Assembly: GCA_030686995.1 (NCBI GenBank)
Contig: CM060704.1
Location: forward strand, 118,832,042-118,896,041
DNA from: Artemisia argyi
Taxonomy: Eukaryota > Streptophyta > Magnoliopsida > Asterales > Asteraceae
Direction: 5' to 3'
Length of the DNA stretch: 64,000 bases
The translations under genes were made by a program, and so were the position numbers. Below the pieces are notes generated by a model that saw only the letters and a program-made list of their open reading frames with translations, was not told where the DNA came from and made no database searches. This document shows positions 33,739 to 45,426 of this stretch, one piece after another (position 1 is the stretch's first letter; every line of letters starts with the position of its first letter).

Positions 33739-34107
33739 CTTTTGATGGAAAACTTTCATAATATTGATCAATTAAATCCAAACGTGCATAAGCATTCTGA
33801 TAAGCTAATGCACAATCAAGCATCATGTAAGTCGAATTCCATCTCGTTACCACATCTTGACAAACAAGTCTCCCACATTGCAACTGCAAATGTTGAATGC
33901 ATTCTGAAAAACACTTCTTTCTTGCACTACTTCCCCGAACATACTTCACTGAATCTCGAACTTTCTCAATTGTTCCTTCAATCACCTTTAACCCGGCTTG
34001 TACAATAAGATTTAGTACATGTGCTCCACAACGCACATGTAAAAACTTACCATCACAAACTAACACATTATTCAAACGTAGATGACTTTTTACCGTTTCA
34101 ACTAAAC
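33739..34107 (-). pseudogene. hAT transposase, central piece
   Basis: A minus-strand frame encodes a typical plant hAT catalytic-core segment: RCGAHVLNLIVQAGLKVI, then VKYVRGSSARKKCF, CQDVVTRWNSTYMMLD and ARLDLIDQYYESFPS. It is bounded on both sides by LTR ends. Joining it to the pieces at 44721-45426 and 18762-19720 after dropping one target-site copy keeps the frame open at both junctions. It was therefore one continuous exon before the two retrotransposons landed. Confidence 0.92.
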
Positions 34108-35452
34108 TGATGAGGCGAAAAATGGTCCGTTTTTAGGGGGTCATTTAAGCCCGAATCCGAATTTATTTGATCAAATATTGCCCTAAATCGTTCCTTTTGC
34201 GATTTTAGGTACTTGGAGAGTGAATTCTGGAAAAGAAGCCATTTTGGACGTTTTTGGAGCATAAAAGTGAAGAAAACGGCAAAGTCTCAATTTTCCATGC
34301 TGGGAACAGTACATGAAGGCGTCAAGAGTTGTTCTTGACGGCGTCAAAACCTCAATAATAAAAATCCGTAGTTGATGACGGCGTCACACAGGGCGTCAGA
34401 AGTAGATCAAGGCCGTCCGAGGAAGTATTTGGCGGCGAGATGACGGCGTCACACCTTTGTTCTTGACGCCGTCATCCTTATTTTCCTCTATATAGTTTTC
34501 TAGTTTTTCACATTAGAAAAAGAAGTTTTGGAGAAACCCTAAAGACGATTTTGGTGCAACTTTTACAGGTTTTTCAAGGGTTCCAAACCCTTGATACCTT
34601 GCATTGTAATTGAGATAAGTGTTCTTCTAATTCAATCAATATGTTTATGTGTTGGTTGTCTATATCTTGTTCTTGTCTCAATTCCATTATGCTAGGCTAG
34701 ATCTCTTTTGTGTTTGCTTAGATCTAATGAAACCTAGATATTGATTATGTGTTGATTACTTGTTTATTCTTGTCTTGGATGAATGATTTTATATGTTAGG
34801 CTTAAGAAAACTGGCAGATCTCCAAATGGTAACATGCTTGAACGTCTTAAGAAACATGAACTGAGGCGTACTAGGTCTTTATTGGTTGTATTTAATGCAT
34901 GAGCCACTGTTTACAATCCCTATAGTTGTGCTGGGCATGGTGTAGGAGGAGATAAGAGCTCATAGAATTGGGGAGTTATGTATGCCACCCCATGAATGGT
35001 ATTAAGGAATACAATCCGTCATTCATACAATTATAACAAGTAATTAATGTGTAAAAGATATCTAGGGAGTAGTGAAATCTAAGTAAACACATTTTCCCCA
35101 ATTACTGCTCACAACCTTAGTATAATTAGTTTATTTTCATTTTTAGTATTTTATTTTGATTGCATCTTAGTTTGGGTTAGTTGAATAGCAACTAATTCCG
35201 CCCACTCTTTCAAAACCCGAGATTTTTACTTGCTTTTCATAAAACATAAAAATACAAAAATAATCATCCCTCACCTTTAGAACTAGTAATTAGGCTTTCT
35301 AATCCTAGCGACACTATTCCTAAGCTGAACGATCAATCCCCCGGTACTTGTCACTATACTATACTACAACGATCAGGTACACTGCCTGGTGGGGGTTGTA
35401 AGCTTCTCGAGATCCCTCGAGAGGTAAAGCCTGTTGCGATTCCCACGCATCA
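34108..35452 (+). repeat. Athila 5' LTR
   Basis: Same start (TGATGAGGCG) and end (GCATCA) as the gag-only LTRs, and largely collinear. It differs in the U3, where it has four TGACGSCGTCA motifs (about 34335, 34375, 34439, 34463), no G-box, and a TATATAG box at about 34489. The transcribed part is nearly the same as in the array LTRs. Confidence 0.9.
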
Positions 35453-35622
35453 AGTTTTTGGCGCCGCTGCCGGGGAATAGTTATTGTCTAGGTTAGAATT
35501 TCTTTTTATTAGGTCTACTTGCTAGATTCCTTTCTAGTAAGATTTTATTTTTATTTTTATGTCTTCTTTAGTCTATCTTATTTCTTTGTGCTTTTGTTCG
35601 TAACTCTTCACCGTCCGCCATC

Positions 35623-38600
35623 ATGGCAACCAACGAATTCTCCATCCTTAGGATCACTAGGAGTCGTAGTACCACTAAAGACCTTGTCTTGCCTTATGCA
35701 GAACCCGAAAGAGAAATGTGTAGGTTAAGACGAACTCACTCAACTCCTGAACCATCCAGCATTGCTATCGACTTTGATGCACCTCTTTCTGAGGAAAATT
35801 CAGAAAATCACATCACAACCCCTAGCTCCCACAACGAGATGAGTACCCCTATAATACCTCCTCCTAAGCGTCTCAAGGACTACTCTTCCCCAACTCCTCG
35901 TGGCTTTTCTAATGCCATTGTTTACCCAAACGAACATACCAACGAGGTCTTGCATGCAAACGATGTTTGGCTTGTCAAAAGTGTGTGTAAGTTCCACGGA
36001 CTTGATGAGGAAAATCCAATCCAACACATCAAGGACTTCCTAAAAATAGTGGACACCATCCATACAGATGGGGCTACTAGAAACACGTCCCGATTGCGAT
36101 TCTTTCCTTTCACCTTATACAAAAAAGCCCAAGAATGGTATGACAAACTCCCTTCCGAATCCATTTTCACATGGGAGCAACTCATATCCAAGTTCTATGA
36201 GAAGTTCTTTCCACCTGGAAAAACCTCAGCATTTAGAGATAGGATCCTTCGTTTCCGAAAGGGGAAGGATGAACCCTTCCATAAATCGTGGACTAGATTC
36301 AAAGATTTAATAAGACAAGTTCCACATCATGGCATTGAACTTTGGCTCTTGGTCCAAATCTTTTACGAAAATATCTCCTCTAATGACCGGAACGGAATTA
36401 ACCAATCTAGGAAAGGAAGATTGGCCAATCTTAGTGCCGAGGAAGGATGGGATAGGATTGAAGAATATGCTCAAGACCAGGATGACACTTGGGATGAACC
36501 TGAGTCGACTGTCAGCATTTCTGAGATCACCTCGGATCGGTTGAGCAAAATTCACAAAAGAGTGGATTATCTAGCTGGATCGCAATTACCTAAACTGTTG
36601 TCGAATCCTTACTTGATCTGCGATTACTGTGGAGGCCCGCATGAGGTAGAGGAATGCGGAGAAGCAGCCACAACTGAACATGCGTGCTTGTCAGGAGGGG
36701 ACATTTATGCTGATCCCTCCCTTTTGCCTTTCTACCAAAATGACGATTACACCCTTTGGGGAAATCTGGTAAAGAGAAGAGAAGGGGAGGAAGGCCCTGA
36801 ATTCAAAATTAGGAGTAATTTCGAAGGTGACCTTGGTCACTTCACTCAAGAAAAAGACTTGCAAATGAAAGGGCTTAATGAGCTTTTCGACAAGCAGCAG
36901 GAGGGTATTGGAGAATTTTTCAACAAGCTTAACTCAGCCCTAGATCACCTCCAAACGCCATTAGAAAGAAAAAAGGACCCCATGCTCGCGATAACCACAC
37001 GAGCTGGAACGACAACCAAGGACCCTCCTTACCCAAACTCGTCCCCCGTCACCCTCGATCCAGAAAAACCTGAGGAGGAGGAGCAGGATGTCGGCATTGG
37101 CACCCCAGACCAACCGCCCGTAACGATCCCTTCCCCATCGGCCTTGCCTAACCAACCTGTGAGAATCCCATTCCCGTCCCGATTAAGAAACCAGAAAACT
37201 GAGAATGATAACAAGAGGTTCTTGTCATACCTAAAAGACTCAGTTGTCACCATACCTCTCCTTGATGCTTGCTATCACATGCCAAAGTATAGCACATACT
37301 TCAAAAAGCTGCTCGCTAACAGGAAGAAACTCGAAGGTCTTGTGACCCTGGGGGAAGAATGTTCAGTGGCAACCCATCGAGGGCTGCCAAAGAAGGTAGA
37401 CGATCCGGGCAGCTTCACCTTGCCTTGCTCCATAGGACCTCTATCAATCAAGAATGCTCTTGCCGATTTGGGAGCGAGTATCAATCTCATGCCTCACTCT
37501 ATGTTCCGTAAACTAGGATATTCTGGATTGAAGTCTACCCGTATGAACATCCAACTAGCCGATAGATCAGTCAAGAACCCCGTAGGGATATGCGAGAACG
37601 TGCTAGTCAAAGTTGGGAAATTCAAATTCCCGGTCGACTTCGTAATCCTGGATATGGAGGAGGATGACTTGGTACCTATCATCTTAGGTAGACCATTTCT
37701 TGCTACCGCTCGTGCAGTCATCGATGTCTACGATGGCAAATTGACTTTACGAGTGGGAGACGATAGCACAACCTTCGACATTAAGGATTCTATGGACCTC
37801 TCCCTCGAAGCAGCCAACCGGCTCTACTTTATCGGGGAAGTAGATGAACTCACAGATGTCATTGACAGTTGCATCGATGAACAAATCGATGAAGGCTGGC
37901 TACGGGACGAGAGTTTTCTGCCTTTGCTAGAGGTGGAAAGGACGGAGGATGTTAATGCAGTCTCCTTCTACCCCAGACGAGAGGCAACGGAGCATCTCGA
38001 GCTCCGAAAGCCCGAAAACAAGCTCAAACCTTCTATTATCGAACCTCCTAACGTTGATCTTAAAGAGCTTCCTAACCATTTGGAGTATGCCTTCCTTCAG
38101 GGGGAGGACCAACTCCCTGTAATCATAAACTCTTCCTTGGAACAAGAACAAAAAGTTAAACTCTTAGAGGTCCTAAAAAAATACAAGGGAGTACTCGCAT
38201 GGAGTGTGGCCGACATTAAGGGGATTGACTCAACTTTTTGCACACATAAGATTCTTATGGAGGAAGATTATAAACCTACTGTGCAACCCCAGAGGCGAGT
38301 GAACCCTAACATTAAGGAAGTAGTAAAGAAAGAAGTTATCAAACTTTTGGATGCAGGACTGATTTACCCGATCTCGGATAGCCCATGGGTCAGCCCTGTG
38401 CAGGTGGTACCTAAAAAGGGTGAAATGACTGTAGTAAAGAATGACAAGGGTGAGATGGTGCCCCAGAGAACTGTCACTGGATGGCGGGTATGCATCGACT
38501 ATCGAAAGCTCAATGATGCCACGAGGAAAGATCACTTTCCCTTACCATTCATTGATCAGATGTTAGAGAGATTATCTGGACACGAGTACTATTGCTTCTT

Positions 38601-39096
38601 GGATGGATTCTCTGGATATTTTCAAATCCCCATAGCACCCGAGGACCAAGAAAAGACCACGTTTACTTGCCCTTATGGAACATTTGCCTACAAAAGGATG
38701 CCTTTTGGGCTATGTAATGCCCCCGCCACTTTCCAACGTTGCATGACCGCAATCTTTCACGAACTCATGGAAGACAGCATGGAAGTGTTCATGGATGACT
38801 TTTCAGTCTTCGGAAACTCCTTCGACCGCTGTCTTGCTAATTTAGAAAAGATGCTTAAACGTTGTGAGGAAACAAACTTGGTGTTAAACTGGGAAAAGTG
38901 TCATTTCATGGTAAAGGAAGGGATTGTGTTGGGGCATAAGATCTCAGGGAACGGGATAGAGGTGGACCAAGCTAAAGTTGAAGCTATATCTAAGTTACCA
39001 TACCTCACGACTGTTAAGGCAATACGCAGTTTTTGGGGCACGCCGGATTTTATTGGAGATTCATCAAGGACTTCTCCAAAATTGCCCGGCCAATGA
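35623..39096 (+). CDS. Athila gag-protease-reverse transcriptase polyprotein, N-terminal open part (1157 aa)
   Basis: The gag domain spans about residues 100-290 (FHGLDEENPIQHIKDFLK, FFPPGKTSAFRDRIL). A zinc knuckle CDYCGGPHEVEEC is at about 333-345, an acidic/Pro-rich linker at about 460-530, and the protease active site ADLGASINLMP at about 613-623. The reverse transcriptase spans about 880-1120 with GWRVCIDYRKLN, FLDGFSGYFQIPI, PFGLCNAPATFQRCM and the catalytic FMDD at about 1055. A single T is missing in a T run near 39031, so the last 20 or so residues are out of frame. The RNase H reading resumes in the next frame. The start is the first ATG after the leader. Without that lesion the frame would continue into RNase H. 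Confidence 0.92.
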   Translation: MATNEFSILRITRSRSTTKDLVLPYAEPEREMCRLRRTHSTPEPSSIAIDFDAPLSEENSENHITTPSSHNEMSTPIIPPPKRLKDYSSPTPRGFSNAIVYPNEHTNEVLHANDVWLVKSVCKFHGLDEENPIQHIKDFLKIVDTIHTDGATRNTSRLRFFPFTLYKKAQEWYDKLPSESIFTWEQLISKFYEKFFPPGKTSAFRDRILRFRKGKDEPFHKSWTRFKDLIRQVPHHGIELWLLVQIFYENISSNDRNGINQSRKGRLANLSAEEGWDRIEEYAQDQDDTWDEPESTVSISEITSDRLSKIHKRVDYLAGSQLPKLLSNPYLICDYCGGPHEVEECGEAATTEHACLSGGDIYADPSLLPFYQNDDYTLWGNLVKRREGEEGPEFKIRSNFEGDLGHFTQEKDLQMKGLNELFDKQQEGIGEFFNKLNSALDHLQTPLERKKDPMLAITTRAGTTTKDPPYPNSSPVTLDPEKPEEEEQDVGIGTPDQPPVTIPSPSALPNQPVRIPFPSRLRNQKTENDNKRFLSYLKDSVVTIPLLDACYHMPKYSTYFKKLLANRKKLEGLVTLGEECSVATHRGLPKKVDDPGSFTLPCSIGPLSIKNALADLGASINLMPHSMFRKLGYSGLKSTRMNIQLADRSVKNPVGICENVLVKVGKFKFPVDFVILDMEEDDLVPIILGRPFLATARAVIDVYDGKLTLRVGDDSTTFDIKDSMDLSLEAANRLYFIGEVDELTDVIDSCIDEQIDEGWLRDESFLPLLEVERTEDVNAVSFYPRREATEHLELRKPENKLKPSIIEPPNVDLKELPNHLEYAFLQGEDQLPVIINSSLEQEQKVKLLEVLKKYKGVLAWSVADIKGIDSTFCTHKILMEEDYKPTVQPQRRVNPNIKEVVKKEVIKLLDAGLIYPISDSPWVSPVQVVPKKGEMTVVKNDKGEMVPQRTVTGWRVCIDYRKLNDATRKDHFPLPFIDQMLERLSGHEYYCFLDGFSGYFQIPIAPEDQEKTTFTCPYGTFAYKRMPFGLCNAPATFQRCMTAIFHELMEDSMEVFMDDFSVFGNSFDRCLANLEKMLKRCEETNLVLNWEKCHFMVKEGIVLGHKISGNGIEVDQAKVEAISKLPYLTTVKAIRSFWGTPDFIGDSSRTSPKLPGQ

Positions 39097-39586
39097 CTCA
39101 ATTGCTTGTGAAGGATGCTCCGTTCGATTTTTCCCAAGAATGCAAGGATGCATTCGATCTCTTAAAAAGGGAACTCACTCAAGCTCCAATCATGATCACA
39201 CCCAACTGGGAGTTACCATTTGAAATCATGTGCGACGCTAGCGACTTCGCTGTCGGGGCTGTATTAGGTCAACGGCGTGACAGGCTTTTCCAACCTATTT
39301 ACTACGCTAGCAAAACCATGAATCCCGCTCAAGAGAACTACTCCACCACCGAAAAATAATTATTAGCCGTAGTGTTTGCATTCGACAAATTTCGACAATA
39401 TCTTGTCCTTTCAAAGACAGTCGTCTTCACTGATCACTCAGCTCTTCGATATTTGTTTGTGAAGCAGGATGCCAAGCCACGACTAATTCGGTGGATCTTA
39501 TTGTTACAAGAATTCGATGTTGAGATTCGCGATAAGAGGGGGCAGAGAATCTAGCCGCAGATCATCTATCTCGTCTTGAAAACCCC
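39033..39586 (+). pseudogene. Athila RNase H region, broken
   Basis: The reading after the frameshift gives HAGFYWRFIKDFSKIARPM, then the RNase H core (FEIMCDASDFAVGAVLGQR, YYASKTMNPAQENYSTTEK). It is interrupted by TAA at 39357-39359, where family members have Glu. The frame continues as [26 protein letters not shown] and [14 protein letters not shown] second single-base loss in a G run near 39536-39542 then shifts the frame before the [15 protein letters not shown] linker. These three lesions make pol non-functional. Confidence 0.9.
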
Positions 39587-40960
39587 TTGGATAAGCACGA
39601 TAGAAGTGAGATTAGGGATTCGTTTCCTGATGAACAACTGATGTCAATGATTGATTCGGAGCCATGGTACGCCGACTTTGCCAATTACTTCGCAAGTAGA
39701 TGTAGACTTGTTCCTGAACACCTGACTAAGTACGAGAGGAAGAGGTTCTTTTCCCAGCTAAAATACTACTTCTGGGATGAACCCTTTTTATTCCGAAGGT
39801 GTCTTGACCACATTATAAGGCGTTGTGTTTCGGAGAATGAAGCAGTAAAGATTATGAGGGAATGTCACTCCGGTCCCTCTGGAGGGCATCATGGGATAAA
39901 CGTTACCGCCCGAAAGATTCTCGATGCAGGATTCTATTGGCCCACAATTTTTCGTGATGTAAAAGAAATGGTGCAGGCGTGCGATGCATGTCAACGAGCC
40001 GGAAATATATCACATAGGGATGAGGCACCTCAGAACTTTATACAAGTTTGTGAGGTATTCGATGTTTGGGGGATTGACTTCATGGGACCCTTTCCATCCT
40101 CAGGGGGAAACGAGTACATCTTAGTCGCCATTGACTATGTATCCAAATGGGTTGAGGCACAAGCCCTTAGGACCAATGATGCAAGAGTAGTCATTCATTT
40201 CCTGAAAAAGCTTTTTGCAAGATTCGGGATTCCGAAAGCTCTCATCAGTGATAGGGGGACACATTTTTGCAATGCACAAATGGAAAAGGTCATGAAGAGG
40301 TATGGAGTACCCCATCGATTCTCCACCGCCTATCATCCACAGACCAATGGGCAAGTCGAAAACACCAATAGAGCTATTAAAAGAATACTTGAAAAAATGG
40401 TTAGTCAAAACAAAAAGGACTGGTCATTCAAACTCGACGAAGCCTTATGGGCATTCCGAACTGCTTACAAAACACCTATTGGAACGACCCCATTTCGCAT
40501 GGTGTATGGTAAGGCATGTCACTTACCGGTAGAATTAGAACACAAGGCTTATTGGGCGTTTAAGGCATGCAACTTAGATTACACAACTGCTGGGAATAAT
40601 AGGTTTTTGCAATTACACGAGCTTGATGAGCTTAGACTAGAAGCCTACGAATCCTCCATCACATATAAAGAAAGAGCTAAAAGATGGCATGATCAAAGAA
40701 TTAAGAAACCCAAAGAATTTTCAGAAGGAGACAAGGTCCTATTATACAATTCTCGGTTGAGATTATTTCTGGGAAAACTTAAGTCTAGATGGTATGGGCC
40801 GTTCACGGTAAAGAATTCTTCTAAATTTGGAGCGGTAGTGTTAATTGATGATGAAGGTAGGGAATTCACGGTTAACATACAACGCGTAAAACACTACCAA
40901 GAAAATAACAATGAAATGATTAGTGAGGAGGATGTGACGTTTGATGACGAAGTCACGTAG
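39587..40960 (+). CDS. Athila integrase (C-terminal part of pol)
   Basis: An open frame of 457 codons with the whole integrase. The zinc-binding HHCC domain lies at about 90-131 ([22 protein letters not shown]). The DDE core has Asp near 163 (GIDFMGPFP), Asp near 221 (ISDRGTHFC) and Glu near 256 (GQVENTN). The C-terminal segment has the [21 protein letters not shown] block. No chromodomain is present, as expected for the Athila/Tat lineage. The first codons belong to the RNase H-integrase linker, so this is part of a polyprotein and not a separate gene. The catalytic residues look intact. It ends with TAG at 40958-40960, followed by the conserved 3' region. Confidence 0.92.
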   Translation: MDKHDRSEIRDSFPDEQLMSMIDSEPWYADFANYFASRCRLVPEHLTKYERKRFFSQLKYYFWDEPFLFRRCLDHIIRRCVSENEAVKIMRECHSGPSGGHHGINVTARKILDAGFYWPTIFRDVKEMVQACDACQRAGNISHRDEAPQNFIQVCEVFDVWGIDFMGPFPSSGGNEYILVAIDYVSKWVEAQALRTNDARVVIHFLKKLFARFGIPKALISDRGTHFCNAQMEKVMKRYGVPHRFSTAYHPQTNGQVENTNRAIKRILEKMVSQNKKDWSFKLDEALWAFRTAYKTPIGTTPFRMVYGKACHLPVELEHKAYWAFKACNLDYTTAGNNRFLQLHELDELRLEAYESSITYKERAKRWHDQRIKKPKEFSEGDKVLLYNSRLRLFLGKLKSRWYGPFTVKNSSKFGAVVLIDDEGREFTVNIQRVKHYQENNNEMISEEDVTFDDEVT

Positions 40961-42809
40961 TGACCCATGACCTTGAGTCTAGCTACAAGACTCGTAAATA
41001 AAGAAAAGCGCTTCTTGGGAGGCAACCCATGCTTTGTGTGATTTTCATTTTGTTTGATTGTTATTTGCTTCCGTATGCATGTTTTATTTTTTGTTGGTTG
41101 ATCGTGTCTCTAAATTAAAATGTGGAAATACTTTACTATGTTGTTTGGCCTAGTCTTAACTCCAACCTAAAAGTATTTTTGCAAAAGATAAGTGTAAGGG
41201 GAAACCCCAAATATGTTTTTAAGAAACAAACCGATCACGATTCTCCACAATATTAAATGAACATGTATATTCGTATTTGTTAGAGTCAAATGCTTGTATT
41301 GAGTCATAATGAAGTTTTGCAGGATTTTCCAGGAAGTAAGACCAAGTTTTTCCAGAAATTTTCCGGAAACTTAACATAAGAATTTCTGCAGGTCCATTCT
41401 GACGGCGTCAGAGGATTACTCTTGACGGCGTCAGGAGTTAAAATCTGGAAATTTTACCGGTTTTGTTTTTCTAACGGAGTCTTATGGTTTTTGTGAATTA
41501 TTAAGTTTTATAATCTCCAGGAAATCTGCAAACTTCATTCCACAAGCATTATATCTTACTTTGTTTTCTAGGATTTAGTAACTTATATAGGATGCCGCCG
41601 ATTTTACGCGAGGTTGTCTTTTCTATTTTTGTCAGGATTTACAGGTTATGTTCGACAATGAGATGATTTATATTCTGGAAGGGAAGCTTTGATTGTTCGT
41701 TTTCTTGGAGGAAGATCTAACCTGGCCAACCTATAATCCATACCGAGCGAATCAGGGGAGTATTTGATTTCATTCTCTTTACTTTTTCACTTTTACATTC
41801 TTTACTTGAACATTGGGGACAATGTTCATCTTAAGTGTAAGGGGAGGGTAAAAAGATGATACCTTACATATGCACTTTCGCTTGAGTTTGTTTTGTTTGA
41901 TGGTAGATGTGTAATAAAACTATGAGAAATACTTGTTAGTGCAATTTTAGCGCCAAATTTAAAATTTTTTACAACATTTAGGAGTGAAACTTTAGCCATA
42001 GCAAGCGTCTCATGGATAGGAGATTGTATGACTAGCACATAACCGTATATTCAGAAAAATTTTCCACCCAAATATGTGAGGTTCGCCTTTAGATTTGATA
42101 GGAAAAGCATTTACTATTAGTGCTTATGAGTGTACCGGTAGCATTTAGATTCTAGAACTTGCGTTAGTAATGCATTCCGAGACCGCTAGTGAGACTACAT
42201 TCGTGTAGTAGGATTTACTACATGATAAGAGGCATTAGGATCACCCTTGTGTTAAACCCGTATCATAATTACTTGACCATTTCAGTCATACTACTTGACT
42301 AGTTAAGTCAACTAATTTTTCCCACACCCTTATCGTTGTACTCATTTTTAGTACACGAAACCCCTAGTACACCCCTCCGAACCTATCTTTTCGTTTCTAA
42401 CTTTAAGCATTTTACTTAAAGAAAGAATTTGTTACACCCCACTTAAACGTACAACCAAATCGCCTTAGCCTTCCGTGTATGCGCTCATTTTTAGTGCATT
42501 ATTGTTATTTGTTAAACCCTAAGTTAACTTTCTAATTGATTACATGGTTGCTAAGTCGAGTCATATCCTTGTACATATTGTTTTGGGACGATTGGGACTC
42601 ATGGGTAAGTACTTATTTTATGGAGTAATGGGGAAGAACATCATTTATTACCCCCATATGTGCGTTAATCTTAAAAGTGCTCCAAGTGTTTTGATTTTCT
42701 TAATTCGAGTAATTAGATTAATTGAATGTAAAGTATGTAAAGATTCAAGTGTAAGGGGAATTTTCATTCCCTATGATGTATTATTTTGGATGGTAGGGTA
42801 AGAGTGTAT

Positions 42810-42847
<38 letters not shown>

Positions 42848-43396
42848 GAAAAAATTAAGAAAAAGAAAATAAATAGAAAAGAAAAAGAGAAAAAACATAC
42901 GGACTACCACCCCTTTTCATTCTATGTTCATTTTATATTTTTAGTTATTTTTCATTTATTAGCTTAAGTCGAGTCTAGTCTTGGCTTAGCAACGCCATCT
43001 TGTACATGTAATTAACCAAGATTGTTAACTCGCCACCAGTAAAAACAACCCTTTAAAAGACCTCTTTGATAGTTTATCCTAGGTGCTTACGCTATGTGGT
43101 GGAGGTTTGATCCTTTCCCAAGCCTATGGTAATCTATTTTGCTATGACAGGTAGTGAGAGATATCTTCCATTTCCATAATGTTATATTACTTTATTACAC
43201 CCGAGAGATGTGAGTATCTAAACACTATTTGTGAGGTGCTTGTATATGACCTCCGTGCTTGTCTATTGGTCTTTAGTGGAACGATTATTTGTTGTAATTA
43301 CTTTTATATTAGTGTTAAATGACCCCTAACTTGTCTTTTGAGTAGAATAAAAGCGCATTTGCTTGAGGACAAGCAAATCTCAAGTGTAAGGGTATA
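40961..43396 (+). other. Conserved 3' region of the Athila element
   Basis: Nearly the same as the 3' regions of the gag-only units, starting ACCCATGACCTTGAGTCTAGC. It includes paired TGACGGCGTCA (about 41399-41435), an internal purine-rich tract (about 41820-41849), a small ORF 42544-42801 (85 codons), an A-rich tract at 42811-42895 and the terminal AAGTGTAAGGGTATA. It lacks about 45 bp near 43042 that the other units have. No envelope-like protein is recognisable. Confidence 0.6.
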
Positions 43397-44720
43397 TGAT
43401 GAGGCGAAAAGTGGTCCGTTTTTAGGGGGTCATTTAAGCCCGAATCCAAATTTATTTGATCAAATATTGCCCTAAATCGTTCCTTTTGTGATTTTAGGTA
43501 CTTGGAGAGTGAATTCTGGAAAAGAAGCCATTTTGGACGTTTTTGGAGCATGAAAGTGAAGAAAACGGCAAAGTCTCAATTTTCCATGCTGGGACAGTAC
43601 ATGAAGGCGTCAAGAGTTGTTCTTGACGGCGTCAAAACCTCAATAATAAAAATCCGTAGTTGATGACGGCGTCACACAGGGCGTCAAAAGTAGATCAAGG
43701 CCGTCCGAGGAAGTATTTGGCGACGAGATGACGGCGTCACACCTTTGTTCTTGACGCCGTCATCCCTATTTTCCTATATATAGTTTTCTAGTTTTTCACA
43801 TTAGAAAAAGAAGTTTTGGAGAAACCCTAAAGACGATTTTGGTGCAACTTTTACAGGTTTTTCAAGGGTTCCAAACCCTTGATACCTTGCATTGTAATTG
43901 AGATAAGTGTTCTTCTAATTCAATCAATATGTCTATGTGTTGGTTGTCTATATCTTGTTCTTGTCTCAATTCCATTATGCTAGGCTAGATCTCTTTTGTG
44001 TTTGCTTAGATCTAATGAAACCTAGATATTGATTATGTGTTGATTACTTGTTTATTCTTGTCTTGGATGAATGATTTTATATGTTAGGCTTAAGAAAACT
44101 GGCAGATCTCCAAATGGTAACATGCTTGAACGTCTTAAGAAACATGAACCAAGGCGTACTAGGTCTTTATTGGTTGTATTTAATGCATGAGCCACTGTTT
44201 ACAATCCCTATAGTTGTGATGGGCATGGTGTAGGAGGAGATAAGAGCTCATAGAATTGGGGAATTATGTATGCCACCCCATGAATGGTATTAAGGAATAC
44301 AATCCGTCATTCATACAATTATAACAAGTAATTAACGTGTAAAAGATATCTAGGGAGTAGTGAACCCAATTACTGCTCACAACCTTAGTATAATTAGTTT
44401 ATTTTCATTTTTAGTATTTTATTTTGATTGCATCTTAGTTTGGGTTAGTTGAATAGCAACTAATTCCGCCCACTCTTTCAAAACCCGAGATTTTTACTTG
44501 CTTTCCATAAAACATAAAAATACAAAAATAATCATCCCTCACCTTTAGAACTAGTAATTAGGCTTTCTAATCCTAGCGACACTATTCCTAAGCTGAACGA
44601 TCAATCCCCCGGTACTTGTCACTATACTATACTACAACGATCAGGTACACTGCCTGGTGGGGGTTGTAAGCTTCTCGAGATCCCTCGAGAGGTAAAGCCT
44701 GTTGCGATTCCCACACATCA
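43397..44720 (+). repeat. Athila 3' LTR
   Basis: 1324 bp against 1345 for the 5' copy. The main difference is a deletion of about 22 bp near 44364. The TATA box is TATATATAG at 43775-43783, one TA longer than in the 5' LTR. It ends ACATCA next to the TAAAC target repeat. Confidence 0.9.
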
Positions 44721-45426
44721 TAAACGATCATTATATTTGGCGTTATCTAGTGTGACAGTGAAGACGTTCTTATCAATTCCCTAATCTGCCAAAAATCTAA
44801 TCAAAACCGATGCTAAAATTTTACATGTTTGAGGAGGCAAAACAAATATGAAGTTTAAGACTTTCTTTCTTAAGACCCAATCTTCATCAACATAATGCGC
44901 CGTCAACACCATGTATCCATTGCTTGTTATTGAACTCCACAAATCAGACGTGAAGCAAACCCTACTGCTTACCTTTTCTAATTTCATTTTTAGATTCAAC
45001 TTTTCCTCCTATATATAGCTAAGACATCTTCCTTTGTTGTATTTCTTGTAATAGAATTCGCATCTTGGTGTAAAAATTTATGCAATTGTCTTGTTGCTTC
45101 ATGTTCAACATACCTAAATGTTTAATGATAGCAATTGCCATTTTCTCTCTATACATGTCCTGATCCAAAGGGGCACGATTTGTTGGCCGTCCATCTTCTT
45201 CAAATTCAAAACAACTACGCATGTGTCGGCCCAAATTTGATGTTCCTGAACTTGGGTTGGCACTATACACATTGCCACAATTTTTGCAACTTGCCCTTCT
45301 ATCAGCAGGAGTCAAGCCTTAAATCTTATCAAAACACTTCCATACTAAAGAACGGTAACTTTTGGATGTCGTTGAAGAAGAAGCATCATCTCTGTACTCT
45401 CCTTCCATACTTTGTTGTCCCGACAT
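44721..45426 (-). pseudogene. hAT transposase, N-terminal piece (BED zinc finger)
   Basis: The minus-strand ATG at 45426 opens an acidic/Ser-rich start (MSGQQSMEGEYRDDASSS). A BED-type zinc finger follows (CKNCGNVYSANPSSGTSNLGRHMRSC at about 45210-45290) and then DMYREKMAIAIIKHLGML. A TAA at 45319-45321 interrupts it before the zinc finger. Reading then shifts before LNLKMKLEKVSSRVCFTSDLWSS (44999-44781), the start of the catalytic core. It is cut by the Athila element at 44720. With the pieces at 33739 and 18762 it forms one transposase of about 650-700 residues. Confidence 0.88.

Larger units (their letters stand above)
34108..44720 (+). mobile_element. Athila-type Ty3/gypsy retrotransposon, full length, damaged pol
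   Basis: The 5' LTR is 34108-35452 and the 3' LTR 43397-44720. The perfect target duplication TAAAC is at 34103-34107 and 44721-44725. A tRNA-Asp-type PBS, TGGCGCCGCTGCCGGGGA, begins at 35459. The order is gag, protease, RT, RNase H, integrase, then a 2.4-kb region with no recognisable env. The RT blocks (GWRVCIDYRKLN, FMDDFSVFG) and the PBS place it in the Athila group. Two single-base losses and one nonsense change interrupt pol between 39030 and 39545. The LTRs and 3' region match the gag-only array, while gag is diverged. Confidence 0.93.
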
